Shown piece by piece: positions 44,905 to 53,545 of a DNA stretch of 64,000 bases (position 1 is its first letter; each line of letters starts with the position of its first letter). The notes under the pieces are model-generated. The model saw nothing but the letters and a program-made list of their open reading frames with translations. It was not told the DNA's origin and made no database searches. The DNA comes from Vulcaniibacterium gelatinicum (GTDB taxonomy: Bacteria > Pseudomonadota > Gammaproteobacteria > Xanthomonadales > Xanthomonadaceae). Made by a program: the position numbers and the translations under genes. The stretch spans positions 1 to 64,000 of the forward strand of contig NZ_VNKO01000001.1 in the NCBI RefSeq assembly GCF_008033445.1, written 5' to 3'.

Positions 44905-45525
44905 TCACGCCCGCTCCGCAGCCGCCGCCAACGGCCAGCGACCGATCACCACATAGCCCTCGTCGCTGCCGTGGCGGCTGTCCACCAGCACGAACTCGCG
45001 CACCGGCCACACGATCGGCGCGATCGGCGTGAGCGGCAGCCGCTCGCGGGCGTCGCGCAGCACGGTCACGTGCGGCACGTGGGCGCCGGGCCGCCGCAGC
45101 TTCACCCCCTGCGCGGCCAGGGCCTCGTCGAGGCGCAGCCACAGGGCCAGCAGCGGTGCGGGCGGCACGCGACACCCCAGCCACCAGGGAATGGAGCGGT
45201 TGCCGAAACTGCCGGCCGCGTCGAGGGCGAACTCGAAGGCCGGCACGGCCACCGCGTCGGCCGCCTGCCTGGCCCGCGCCAGTAGATCGTCGGGCACGCC
45301 CGGGAAATCGCCCAGGAACGACAGGGTGAGGTGGTAGCGCCGCGGATCGGCGCGCCGCCCGCGCGCAGCCTGCACGGCGAGCAGTGCGTCGGCTTCCGCC
45401 GCGATCCGCGCCCGCACCGCCTCCTCCGGCCACAGCGCGAAGAACAGGCGGTGGAAGCCGCCCCGGCCGGAACGGGGGGCGGCCCCGGGCCCGCCCGGCC
45501 CTGCGTCTGCCATCGCCTGCCCCAT
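44905..45525 (-). CDS. thpR: RNA 2',3'-cyclic phosphodiesterase ThpR
   Basis: A 2H-phosphoesterase of about 206 residues that opens 2',3'-cyclic phosphates to 2'-phosphates. The two HxT motifs are HLTL in YHLTLSFLGDF and HVTV in HVPHVTVLRD. RLFFALWPEE is the usual family start region, preceded here by a Gly-rich extension. Either of two ATGs (45525 or 45513) may be used; the first has a better upstream AGGGTGG. It converges on the MFS transporter gene. Confidence 0.9.
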   Translation of the reverse strand: MGQAMADAGPGGPGAAPRSGRGGFHRLFFALWPEEAVRARIAAEADALLAVQAARGRRADPRRYHLTLSFLGDFPGVPDDLLARARQAADAVAVPAFEFALDAAGSFGNRSIPWWLGCRVPPAPLLALWLRLDEALAAQGVKLRRPGAHVPHVTVLRDARERLPLTPIAPIVWPVREFVLVDSRHGSDEGYVVIGRWPLAAAAERA

Positions 45526-45594
45526 TTCGATGACCACCCTTTTCCTGTCCCGCGGATGGAGTATCGTGCGGCCGTCACGGCCAGGAAATCCGCC

Positions 45595-45798
45595 ATGCGC
45601 CGACACCTTCGCAACCCGTGGGTCTGGATCGCCGCCGTGCTGCTGCTGTTGCTGTGGCTGCTGTGGCCGCGGCCGGTGTCCTCCCCGCCCGTGCCCGCGA
45701 CACCGCGCGCCACGGGCCAGACGCAGCCACACGACCCGTCGCCGGCATCCACGCTCGCCGAAGCCGCGCACATCCGCAACCAGAGGTCCACCGCATGA
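45595..45798 (+). CDS. 67-residue membrane anchor protein upstream of barstar
   Basis: A short protein with one strong transmembrane helix (residues 9-24, IAAVLLLLLWLLWP) and a Pro/Thr-rich tail. It overlaps the barstar gene by four bases (ATGA). In related bacteria a membrane-anchored barnase-type ribonuclease occupies this place. Here only the anchor and linker remain and no catalytic domain follows in any frame I can find, so it may be a truncated nuclease gene or simply an unrelated small protein. Confidence 0.6.
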   Translation: MRRHLRNPWVWIAAVLLLLLWLLWPRPVSSPPVPATPRATGQTQPHDPSPASTLAEAAHIRNQRSTA

Positions 45799-46247
45799 CC
45801 GAATCCGGCTTCGACCCGGGCTTGGGCGATCCCAGCCGCGCCGGGGTCTATTTCGTCACCCAGGACGACCTCCACAGCCTCGGCGTGGCCGCGCGCGACG
45901 CGGGGTTCGTCGTGCGCCGCGTGGACCTGTCCGGCTGCACCGACAAGGCCACGCTGCTGCTGCGCATCGGCAGCGCGCTCGACTTCCCCGCCGGCCGCGG
46001 CCACAACTGGGACGGGCTCGGCGAGGACCTGCGCGACCTGTCCTGGCTGCCCGCGCCCGGCTACTGCCTGCTGGTGGGCGACGCCGGCGACCTGCGCGCG
46101 GGCAACCGGCGCGAGTTCGACATCCTGGTGGATGTGTTCGACGAAGCCTCGATCGAATGGGCCCGGCACGGCACGCCGTTCTGGGCCTTCCTGGCCCTGC
46201 CCGACGACGCCTTCGCCGAGATGGACGCGATCGGCGCGCGCGGCTGA
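45795..46247 (+). CDS. Barstar-family ribonuclease inhibitor
   Basis: A 150-residue protein of the barstar family, which binds and blocks barnase-like RNases. The core motif GHNWDGLGEDLRDLSW is conserved, as is FVVRRVDLSGCTDKATLL before it. The N-terminal 20 residues are an extension. It is translationally coupled to the small membrane protein before it. An intact nuclease target is not encoded nearby. Confidence 0.87.
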   Translation: MTESGFDPGLGDPSRAGVYFVTQDDLHSLGVAARDAGFVVRRVDLSGCTDKATLLLRIGSALDFPAGRGHNWDGLGEDLRDLSWLPAPGYCLLVGDAGDLRAGNRREFDILVDVFDEASIEWARHGTPFWAFLALPDDAFAEMDAIGARG

Positions 46248-46252
46248 GGCCC

Positions 46253-46280
46253 CGCCCGCGGCGGGCGATCGCCGCGGGCG
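46253..46280. terminator. Hairpin between barstar and the convergent secreted-protein gene
   Basis: An 11-bp perfect stem (46253-46263 with 46270-46280, CGCCCGCGGCG) and a six-base loop, followed on the plus strand by TTCCGTTCCCT. It lies between convergent genes and may serve both. Confidence 0.6.
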
Positions 46281-46294
46281 TTCCGTTCCCTCCG

Positions 46295-46729
46295 TCACTT
46301 CAGGCGCAACTCCCGCAGCAACTCGCTGCCCAGGATCTCGCGCATCGAACCGCGGTCGGCATAGGCCTTCGCCGACTGAGCCCGCGTCTGGCCCGTGACC
46401 TGCCGCTCCAGCGGCTCCATCTTGTCCTCCAGGCCGTCCAGCATGGCCATGTTCGGATACACCACCACCAGGTACAGGTTGGGATCCGAGGGCGTGCGCG
46501 GCGAGACCGAATACACCCCGTAGTCGAGCACGATGCCGGCCTTCTTCTGCGCCTCCAGCAGCGGCTTGTAGCGGCCTTGCAGGTAGTGCATGTAGTTGTC
46601 GAACTGGCCGTCCTTGATCCGTACCGAGGTGACTTCCACCACCGGGCCTTCGCTGTAGGCACGCTCCTGCGCCAGCACCCCGGCCGCGACCAGCAGCCAG
46701 GCCGCCAGAACCACCCAGAACCGTTTCAT
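46295..46729 (-). CDS. Secreted protein, possible alpha/beta-barrel fold
   Basis: A 144-residue exported protein with signal peptide (ending GVLAQ). The mature part, VEVTSVRIKDGQFDNYMHYL then VLDYGVYSVSP and YLVVVYPNMAMLD, looks like the dimeric ferredoxin-like alpha/beta barrels (NIPSNAP/EthD-like), but I cannot name a family. The role is unknown. It diverges from the third subtilase across a 197-base gap. Confidence 0.65.
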   Translation of the reverse strand: MKRFWVVLAAWLLVAAGVLAQERAYSEGPVVEVTSVRIKDGQFDNYMHYLQGRYKPLLEAQKKAGIVLDYGVYSVSPRTPSDPNLYLVVVYPNMAMLDGLEDKMEPLERQVTGQTRAQSAKAYADRGSMREILGSELLRELRLK

Positions 46730-46926
46730 GGTCTTCTCCGATCGCCGGCCGTGGGCCGGCGTTGCGTGGACTCCCCCATGCGCTTCAACGCACCGCTGGC
46801 AGCCGTGCAGCCACCGTTCGGCGGAACGGGGCTGGGGGATTTCCCCCGCTGGTGTCCGGGGCTTTCCCGGATGGTTCGGCGGCCACTCCCGGCCGACAGT
46901 GCCCCGTCCCTTCCCGGAGCACCGCC

Positions 46927-49005
46927 ATGGCCCGTCCCGCCCGCACCCTCCTCGGCCTCGCCGTCGCCGCCGGCCTGTCCGGCCTGGCCGCCCCGGCGGC
47001 CGACGCCGCCGCGCTGATCTCCCCGGACCTGCAGCAGCGCCTGCAGGTCGCGCCCACGCACGAGGTCATCGTCACCTACACCGATCCGCGCGTGGTGCAG
47101 CGGCTGGCCCTGCTCACCTCCGCGCTGCGGCCGCTCGAGGAGTTGCCGATGGCCGGCGCGCTGCTGACCACCGCGCAGGTGCGCGAGGTCGCGTCCTGGG
47201 ACGGCGTGGAGAGCCTCTACTTCAACGCCCCGCTGCGCTACTACAACCACGAGGCGGCCGAGATCACCGGCGGCCACCTGGTCCACGACGGCATCGGCCT
47301 GAAGGGCCGCGGCATCACCGTGGCGGTGATTGATTCGGGCATTGACGCCAACCACCCCGACCTGCAGTTCGGCAGCAAGACCATCCAGAACGTGAAGATC
47401 GTGGCCGACCTCGGCCTGCTCGGCGTCGGCGCCAACGTCGAGAACCTGCCCGACACCGACACCAGCAGCGGCCACGGCACGCACGTGGCCGGCACCGTCG
47501 CCGGCACCGGCGCGGTCTCCGCCGCCGACCCGCGCCGCCCCAACTACTACGACGGCATCGCGCCGGAGGCGAGCCTGGTCGGCCTGAGCGTGGGCGAGGG
47601 CATCAACATCCTGTTCGCGCTCGAAGCCTTCGACTACGCGCTCGCCAACCAGCAGCGCTACGGCATTGACATCATCACCAACTCCTGGGGCGCCTCCGGC
47701 GGCGGCTTCGACCCCGGCAACCCGATCAACCAGGCCAGCTACGAGGCCTACAAGCGCGGCATGGTGGTCACCTTCGCCGCCGGCAACGACGGCCCCGCCG
47801 AGGACACGCTCAACCCGTACGCGATCGCGCCGTGGGTGATCAACGTCGGCTCCGGCACCAAGAGCGGCGACCTGTCGAGCTTCTCCAGCCGCGGCGTGGC
47901 CGGCGACTTCTACAAGCACGTGGACGTGGTGGCGCCGGGCTCGAACATCGTCTCCACCCGCGCCGTGGCCACCCCGCTGCCGGCGCTGGGCCCGGTGCTG
48001 AACCCGAGCAACCCCACCTACACCGCCTACTACGCCAGCATGAGCGGCACCAGCATGGCCACGCCGTTCGTGGCCGGCACCGCGGCGCTGCTGCTGGAGG
48101 CCAACCCCGAACTCTCGCCCGACCAGATCGAGCAGATCCTGGTGCAGACCGCCACGCCGATGCCGGCCTACGGCTACCACGTGGTCGGCGGCGGCTACAT
48201 CAACGTGTTCAAGGCGGTCGAACTGGCCTCGCGCACGCAGGGCAACCGCGCCGCGTTCCTGCGCGGCGAGACCGCCTGGTCGAGCCAGGGGCAGTGGAAC
48301 ACGGTCGGCGACGGCAACGGCCTGCTCGCCTACGCCGGCAACTGGCAGACCGCCAGCTCGTCCACCGCCAGCGACGGCAGCTACCGCAAGTCCAGCGTCA
48401 CCAAGAAGTCGGTGCCGCGCCTGCACCTGGCCTTCCACGGCGAGGCGATGCAGCTGCTGTACCCGCGCGACGCCAGGGGCGGCCTGGCCGACGTGTACGT
48501 GGACGGGGTGTTCCGCGGCCGGATCAGCTTCTACAACGGCACCGCGGACACCGCCCGCTTCGCCCTCAACAACCTCAGCGACGGCCTGCACAAGGTCGAA
48601 CTGCGCGGCGTGACCGGCAACGTCTATTTCGACGGCGCCCTGCTCGACGGGCAGATGTTCCCGGTCGGCACGCAACTGGTGGAGGAGACCGAGACCTTCA
48701 CCGGCACCCTGGGACCGTCGGCGGAGAACCTGGAGGTGGACGAGTTCCCGTTCGAGGTCGGCCAGGACACGGTGTCCATCAAGGCCCGCCTGTCGTGGAG
48801 CGGCGGCGTGGACGTGGACTTCTGCCTGGTCAACCCCGCCGGCGAGGAAGTCGCCTGCGGCGCCACCCTGGCCAACCCCGAGACGCTGGAATACGCGGTC
48901 ACCGAGCCGGGCACGTACCGCTACCGGGTCAAGGGCTACGCCACGCTGCTGGCCAGCTACACCCTCACCAGCACCGAGACCCGGGCGGTGGTGAGCACGC
49001 AGTAG
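46927..49005 (+). CDS. Secreted subtilase with C-terminal domains
   Basis: A 692-residue S8 protease, unlike the two tandem copies in layout. Signal peptide ending ADAAA, a propeptide to about residue 115, then the catalytic domain: AVIDSGID (Asp), SGHGTHVAGT (His), and GTSMATPF (Ser), with oxyanion Asn in TNSWGASGG. A C-terminal region of about 250 residues includes a PPC-like beta domain near the end (VDFCLVNPAGEEV and EPGTYRYRVKGYA). Its stop is six bases from the end of the convergent selO. Confidence 0.93.
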   Translation: MARPARTLLGLAVAAGLSGLAAPAADAAALISPDLQQRLQVAPTHEVIVTYTDPRVVQRLALLTSALRPLEELPMAGALLTTAQVREVASWDGVESLYFNAPLRYYNHEAAEITGGHLVHDGIGLKGRGITVAVIDSGIDANHPDLQFGSKTIQNVKIVADLGLLGVGANVENLPDTDTSSGHGTHVAGTVAGTGAVSAADPRRPNYYDGIAPEASLVGLSVGEGINILFALEAFDYALANQQRYGIDIITNSWGASGGGFDPGNPINQASYEAYKRGMVVTFAAGNDGPAEDTLNPYAIAPWVINVGSGTKSGDLSSFSSRGVAGDFYKHVDVVAPGSNIVSTRAVATPLPALGPVLNPSNPTYTAYYASMSGTSMATPFVAGTAALLLEANPELSPDQIEQILVQTATPMPAYGYHVVGGGYINVFKAVELASRTQGNRAAFLRGETAWSSQGQWNTVGDGNGLLAYAGNWQTASSSTASDGSYRKSSVTKKSVPRLHLAFHGEAMQLLYPRDARGGLADVYVDGVFRGRISFYNGTADTARFALNNLSDGLHKVELRGVTGNVYFDGALLDGQMFPVGTQLVEETETFTGTLGPSAENLEVDEFPFEVGQDTVSIKARLSWSGGVDVDFCLVNPAGEEVACGATLANPETLEYAVTEPGTYRYRVKGYATLLASYTLTSTETRAVVSTQ

Positions 49006-49011
49006 CCCGGT

Positions 49012-50568
49012 TCAGGAGCTGCACGAGAGCATCGAACAGCCCGGCCGCGTCCGCGCCCACTCCGGACGCCGCCGCGCGTAAGCCTCGCGGCCGGGCTGTT
49101 CCTGGTAAGGGCGGCGCATCACCTCGAGCAGGACGTGGATCCCGGACGGATCGCCCTGCTCGGCGCGGTCAATGGCCTCCTGCAACAGCCAGTTGCGCGG
49201 CACGTAGCAGGGATTGGCCGCCTCCATCCGCGCTCGCCGCGCGGCCGGCGCCAACGGATCCCCCGCCAGCCGCGCGGCGTAGCGCGCCAGCCACGCCAGC
49301 AGCGCCGGCTCGGCCTCCCGGCGCCGGGCCTCGTCGTACCAGGCCGCCTCGAACGGCGCCGGCGACGGCGCCAACGGATCGCACCGGCCGAGCGCGCGGA
49401 AGAACAGGGTCATGTCCAGCGCGCCCGCGTGCAGCAGGCCGTACAGCTCGCGCATCAGCGCCACGTCCTCGTCGCGGCACTCGGCCAGGCCGAGCTTGCG
49501 CGCGATGTTGTCGCGGTCGGCGGCCACGAACGCGTCCACGTAGCGCTGCAGCCCGGCCTGCAACGGCGCCGGGTCGGCGAACAGCGGCGAGAGCGCCTGC
49601 GCGAACCGCGCCAGGTTCCACTGCGCCACCTGCGGCTGCCAGCCGAAGCGGTAGCGGCGGCCATGCGCGTCGGTGGTGTTGGGCGTCCAGTCCGGGTCGA
49701 AGTCCTCGACCCAGCCGAACGGGCCGTAGTCGAGGGTCAGCCCCAGCACCGACATGTTGTCGGTGTTCATCACCCCGTGCACGAACCCCACCCGCATCCA
49801 GTGCGCCACCATGGTCGCGGTGCGCTCGCACACCTCGGCGAACCAGTCCGCGTACAGCCGCTCGCCCTCGCCCTGCAGCCAGGGGAAGTCGCGGCGGATG
49901 CAGAAGTCGGCCAGCCGGCGCAGCAGCGCCAGGTCGCCGCGCGCATACGGCAGCTCGAAGCTGCCGAAGCGCAGGAACGAGGGCGCCACCCGGCACACGA
50001 TCGCGCCCGGCTCCGGCGCCGGGTGGCCGTCGTAGAACATGTCGCGCACCACCTCCTCGCCGGTGGCGACCAGGCACAGCGCGCGCGTGGTCGGCACGCC
50101 CAGGTGGTGCATCGCCTCGCTGCACACGAACTCGCGGACCGAGGAACGCAACACCGCGCGCCCGTCGGCGAAGCGCGAGTACGGCGTGGCGCCGGCGCCC
50201 TTGAGCTGCAGCTCCCAGCGCTCGCCCTGCGCGTCCACCACCTCGCCCAGGGTGATCGCGCGCCCGTCGCCGAGCTGCCCGGCCCAGGCCCCGAACTGGT
50301 GCCCGCCGTAGTTGGCGGCGAACGGCGCCATCCCCGGCAACAGCGCGTTGCCGGCGAACACCTGCACGAACCCGGGCGCGGCCACGTCGGCCTCGTCCAG
50401 CCCCAGTCGCTCGGCCATCTCGCGCGAATGCGCCAGCAACCGCGGCGCCGGCATCGGCGTGGGCGTCACCGCCGACCACAGCGCGCCGTGCACCTGGCGC
50501 ACATGCGGTCCGCTGTCCGGATCTCCCGGCAGCTCGCGGACGAATCGGTTGTCGAACTGCCACTGCAT
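49012..50568 (-). CDS. selO: Protein adenylyltransferase SelO
   Basis: A pseudokinase-fold enzyme that AMPylates proteins on Ser, Thr or Tyr, linked with redox homeostasis. The 518 residues include [33 protein letters not shown], and [20 protein letters not shown], which holds the metal-binding Asn/Asp. The C-terminus ends CSMLSCSS, where the animal protein has selenocysteine. The length matches the bacterial family (about 480-520). Confidence 0.96.
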   Translation of the reverse strand: MQWQFDNRFVRELPGDPDSGPHVRQVHGALWSAVTPTPMPAPRLLAHSREMAERLGLDEADVAAPGFVQVFAGNALLPGMAPFAANYGGHQFGAWAGQLGDGRAITLGEVVDAQGERWELQLKGAGATPYSRFADGRAVLRSSVREFVCSEAMHHLGVPTTRALCLVATGEEVVRDMFYDGHPAPEPGAIVCRVAPSFLRFGSFELPYARGDLALLRRLADFCIRRDFPWLQGEGERLYADWFAEVCERTATMVAHWMRVGFVHGVMNTDNMSVLGLTLDYGPFGWVEDFDPDWTPNTTDAHGRRYRFGWQPQVAQWNLARFAQALSPLFADPAPLQAGLQRYVDAFVAADRDNIARKLGLAECRDEDVALMRELYGLLHAGALDMTLFFRALGRCDPLAPSPAPFEAAWYDEARRREAEPALLAWLARYAARLAGDPLAPAARRARMEAANPCYVPRNWLLQEAIDRAEQGDPSGIHVLLEVMRRPYQEQPGREAYARRRPEWARTRPGCSMLSCSS

Positions 50569-50595
50569 CGCGGCCTCGCGCCGGCCGGGGCGCCG

Positions 50596-50748
50596 TCAAA
50601 ACAGCGGCGGCCAGCCGAAGTATGGCGCCAGCAGCCAGTACCCGCCGCCCAGGACCACGCCCCACAGCAGCAACCGCAGCAAAAAGCCCACCACCTTGAA
50701 CGCCAGGTACAGGCCGAGCACCACCAGGGCGATGGCGAGCCAGTTCAT
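50596..50748 (-). CDS. Small hydrophobic protein
   Basis: A 50-residue protein made almost entirely of two hydrophobic helices (MNWLAIALVVLGLYLAF and LLLWGVVLGGGYWLLAP). The ATG at 50748 has GAGGAGT upstream; a start ten codons earlier is possible. No family is recognised. It lies between selO and the HD-protein gene on the same strand. Confidence 0.6.
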   Translation of the reverse strand: MNWLAIALVVLGLYLAFKVVGFLLRLLLWGVVLGGGYWLLAPYFGWPPLF

Positions 50749-50784
50749 CCGCGACTCCTCCAGAGGTTGCGCCTGCATTCTGAC

Positions 50785-51396
50785 TCAGCGCCGCGCATTC
50801 AGCACCCGCCGCAGGTTCGCCCGCGCCTGCGCGTCGAGCCGCTCGTGGAAGAACCCGCTGAGGAAGATCCGCTCCCGCGCCAGCAGTCCCTTCAGGAACC
50901 GGCGCCGGTGCAGCCGGAACAGCCAGCCCGGCACGTGCCCGCGGTACTCGGCCGCGATCGCGCGGTCGTAGGCGTCGAACGCCGCCGGCTCGGCGCCCAG
51001 GATCGCCATGTCGCAATCCAGGAACAGCGCCGCCTCCGCGTCCACGTCCTGCGGCGCGAGCTGGCCGTGGCGCGCGGTGAGCCCGATCAGCGCCGCCACG
51101 CGCCCGGCATCGAGCCCCGCCTCCGGCAGCCAGCGGGCGATGTGCTCGCACGCCAGCGCCGCCGAGCGCGCCTCGTTGTCGCGCCGCCCCGGCGCGTACA
51201 CCGCGTCGTGGTAGAGCACGGCCAGATACGTCTCACGCGGCTGCCGCCAGCCCGGCCCCGCCGCCACCTCGGCCCAGTGCCCGAGCACCGCCTGCACGTG
51301 GCCGAAATGGTGGTACGCGCGCGGCGGCACCGCGTACGCCGCCTCCAGAGCGGCGCGCTGCGCCTCAGGCAGTTCGAGCGGCGCCGGCACGGCCAT
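50785..51396 (-). CDS. HD-domain protein
   Basis: A 203-residue predicted metal-dependent phosphohydrolase. YHHFGHVQAVL gives the first His, AVLYHDAVY the HD pair, and the pattern DNEARSAALA matches HD proteins of the 'predicted metal-dependent HD superfamily phosphohydrolase' type. The substrate is unknown. It is 21 bases downstream of the diguanylate cyclase gene on the same strand. Confidence 0.85.
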   Translation of the reverse strand: MAVPAPLELPEAQRAALEAAYAVPPRAYHHFGHVQAVLGHWAEVAAGPGWRQPRETYLAVLYHDAVYAPGRRDNEARSAALACEHIARWLPEAGLDAGRVAALIGLTARHGQLAPQDVDAEAALFLDCDMAILGAEPAAFDAYDRAIAAEYRGHVPGWLFRLHRRRFLKGLLARERIFLSGFFHERLDAQARANLRRVLNARR

Positions 51397-51417
51397 GGCG
51401 CCAGTGTGCCATCGCGC

Positions 51418-53202
51418 TCAGTGCACCACCGACAGCGGCGCCTGCGCCCGCCGCGCCGCGGGGTCGGACGGCGGTTCGTTGCCGTACACCCGCACGCAAT
51501 TGCGGCCGTCGTGCTTGGCCCGGTACAGCATCAGGTCCGCGTGCGAGAGCAGCCGCGACAGGTCGTGGCCGGACTGCACCGTGGAGCTGACCCCGAAGCT
51601 CGCGGTGATGGCGAAGACGTGCCCCGTCTCGCGCGTGTCTATGCGCGCGATCCGCACCCGGCAGTCCTCCGCCAGGCGCGCCGCCGCCGACAGGTCCAGC
51701 CCGTGCAGCAGGATCGCGAACTCCTCGCCGCCGAGCCGGCCGAAGTGGTCCATGCGCCGGCACAGCTCCTGGCAGGTGTCGGCTACCGCCCGCAGCACCC
51801 AGTCGCCGGTGATGTGCCCGTAGCCGTCGTTGATGGACTTGAAGTGGTCCAGGTCGAACATGATCAGCGCCGCCGGCTCCCCCGCCTGCGCGCACTTCGC
51901 CAGCGCCTGCTCCGCCTGGCGGGTGAAGTGGTGCCGGTTGAACACCCCGGTCAGCGCATCGGTCTCCGCCATCCGCCGCAGCAACCCCTGCCGGCGCTTG
52001 ACCTGGATGGCCCAGTACGTCACCGCCGCCAGCAGGAACACCAGCAGCACCACCGCCAGCCGCGTCTTCTGCGCCTGCTCGCGCTCCAGGCGTTGCTGGA
52101 GCTGGAGGAGCTGGTTTTGCTGCTCCAAAGCCTCGATCTGCTGAGCCCTGCCCTGAGCCTCCAAGCGAACCATCTCATACGCCAGCTCGCGGGCTCTGAG
52201 GTCAGCCAAATGGGCCTTGTCGGCATCGGCATACCGCCGAAAAGCATTGAGCGCCGCCTTCATGTCCTTCTCGTGCAGCGCAACCTCATAGAAAACTCGC
52301 CATGCCTTGACCAGAGCGGAAGAACTCGGAACCTCAGCCGCATGTTCCAGCACCTTCTGTGCATGCTTTTTCGCCGCATTGAAAGAGCCGGCATCGAGAG
52401 CCAGCTCAGCCGCCATGGCCCGCATGTCTGCCAACAAGCGCCAGTAACCAATGGCCTCCGCTTCTGGAATATGTTGCTCAATGAAACCCTTGGCCTCGTC
52501 CAGGCGCCCTTCCTTTACCCACTTCTTCGCGAGCAGGACCCGGATGAACATCGCCGCCATCCGCTCGTTGATGGCCAAGCATTGATCGATTCGGCGAATG
52601 ATGGGGGCATCTGATTCCGGCAGCTTCGCCAAGTGATACTCGGCATCCAGCAGGGCGATTGCACCGACGCACTCACCGCGCGGAAGGGGATTGTCGGCCA
52701 AAAGCTCACGTGCATACTTCAAACCAAGACGATACTGCCCCATCTCATTATAGAAGAAGGCAACAGCATACAATCCGTCATGCTTGATCGCCTTGTCTGA
52801 AACTCTGTTGCGCAACGGCAGGATTTCATGCAACTGCCGGAAACCATCGGTAAACCTCCGGTCAAGGCCATAGGCATTGATGAGCAATGCACCCGCCCGG
52901 TAGCGAAGATCCGCTGAAGGCTTGTCTTCCATCAGCCGCTTCAACCGCTCAATGCTTCCTCGCAGATCATCGCGATAGACCAGCGACCGATAAGCATCGA
53001 GGTACCGCCAATGCTGCACCTGGCGCGGCTCAGCCTCCTTCAGGAGGGTAGCGACCTCGTCAAGACGGTTCGAGAACTCTCGCCCATCCACGCTCCGCAA
53101 ACGATCGGCATCCCGCAACAGGGCATCCACGCGAGACACAGCATGAACATGGAAGGCGCATGCCAGACCCACGATCAACAGCCAGCGATGCATGCGCCTC
53201 AT
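51418..53202 (-). CDS. Membrane diguanylate cyclase with periplasmic TPR-like sensor
   Basis: Makes c-di-GMP. The 594-residue protein has a signal peptide (ending FHVHA), about 330 residues of helical TPR-like repeats expected in the periplasm, a Gln/Leu-rich coiled coil (QQIEALEQQNQLLQLQQRL), one transmembrane helix (LAVVLLVFLLAAVTYWAI) and a cytoplasmic GGDEF domain. The active site is GRLGGEEF and an RxxD inhibitory site (RRMD) stands five residues before it. The ATG at 53202 has AGGTGGT close upstream. The sensor half has much lower G+C than the GGDEF half. It lies 18 bases after the borosin-precursor-like gene, in the same direction. Confidence 0.92.
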   Translation of the reverse strand: MRRMHRWLLIVGLACAFHVHAVSRVDALLRDADRLRSVDGREFSNRLDEVATLLKEAEPRQVQHWRYLDAYRSLVYRDDLRGSIERLKRLMEDKPSADLRYRAGALLINAYGLDRRFTDGFRQLHEILPLRNRVSDKAIKHDGLYAVAFFYNEMGQYRLGLKYARELLADNPLPRGECVGAIALLDAEYHLAKLPESDAPIIRRIDQCLAINERMAAMFIRVLLAKKWVKEGRLDEAKGFIEQHIPEAEAIGYWRLLADMRAMAAELALDAGSFNAAKKHAQKVLEHAAEVPSSSALVKAWRVFYEVALHEKDMKAALNAFRRYADADKAHLADLRARELAYEMVRLEAQGRAQQIEALEQQNQLLQLQQRLEREQAQKTRLAVVLLVFLLAAVTYWAIQVKRRQGLLRRMAETDALTGVFNRHHFTRQAEQALAKCAQAGEPAALIMFDLDHFKSINDGYGHITGDWVLRAVADTCQELCRRMDHFGRLGGEEFAILLHGLDLSAAARLAEDCRVRIARIDTRETGHVFAITASFGVSSTVQSGHDLSRLLSHADLMLYRAKHDGRNCVRVYGNEPPSDPAARRAQAPLSVVH

Positions 53203-53220
53203 GTTCACCACCTGCGCGAC

Positions 53221-53481
53221 CTATTCGCTCTCATCCTCACCGGGCGCGTCATCCTCGCGGCCAGGCGAAGGCTGATCTTCGTCGCCATCAGGCGTGGCAA
53301 CAAACCATGCCATCGCGGCACGCGCCCCCAAAAGACGCGCCAACTCTTCGGCATCCCCGGCCAGCAACAATCGCTTCACCAATTCGGCGTCCTCAATCCC
53401 GTTGATTCCATTGACAAGCGAATCCACGGACGCCGAGCGATCCCGGCCTGCATTCTCCAGAGCAACAAGCAAACCCTGCAT
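53221..53481 (-). CDS. Putative split-borosin precursor peptide
   Basis: An 86-residue protein directly downstream of a SonM-like methyltransferase. It matches the layout I know of SonA, the precursor from Shewanella oneidensis: a helical binding domain with G-[LI]-x-D-x-x-[LI] and GD-x-E-x-L (here GIEDAELVKRLLLAGDAEEL, residues 28-47), a short linker, then a hydrophobic core (MAWFVATPDG, residues 57-66). Unlike SonA it has a 20-residue Asp/Glu/Pro tail. The ATG at 53481 is preferred over one at 53520 because GGGGAGGGGGT precedes it. G+C is lower than in flanking genes. The assignment rests on pattern likeness plus gene neighbourhood. Confidence 0.75.
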   Translation of the reverse strand: MQGLLVALENAGRDRSASVDSLVNGINGIEDAELVKRLLLAGDAEELARLLGARAAMAWFVATPDGDEDQPSPGREDDAPGEDESE

Positions 53482-53545
53482 ACCCCCTCCCCTGTACTGA
53501 TTGGCAACCAACCCCATCACTCAGCTTTCGCAGACACGCTCACCT

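Noticed and set aside
53482-53520. An ATG at 53520 giving a 99-residue precursor
   Set aside because: The 13 extra residues encode the ribosome-binding run itself (GGGGAGGGGGT), so initiation at 53481 is far more likely.
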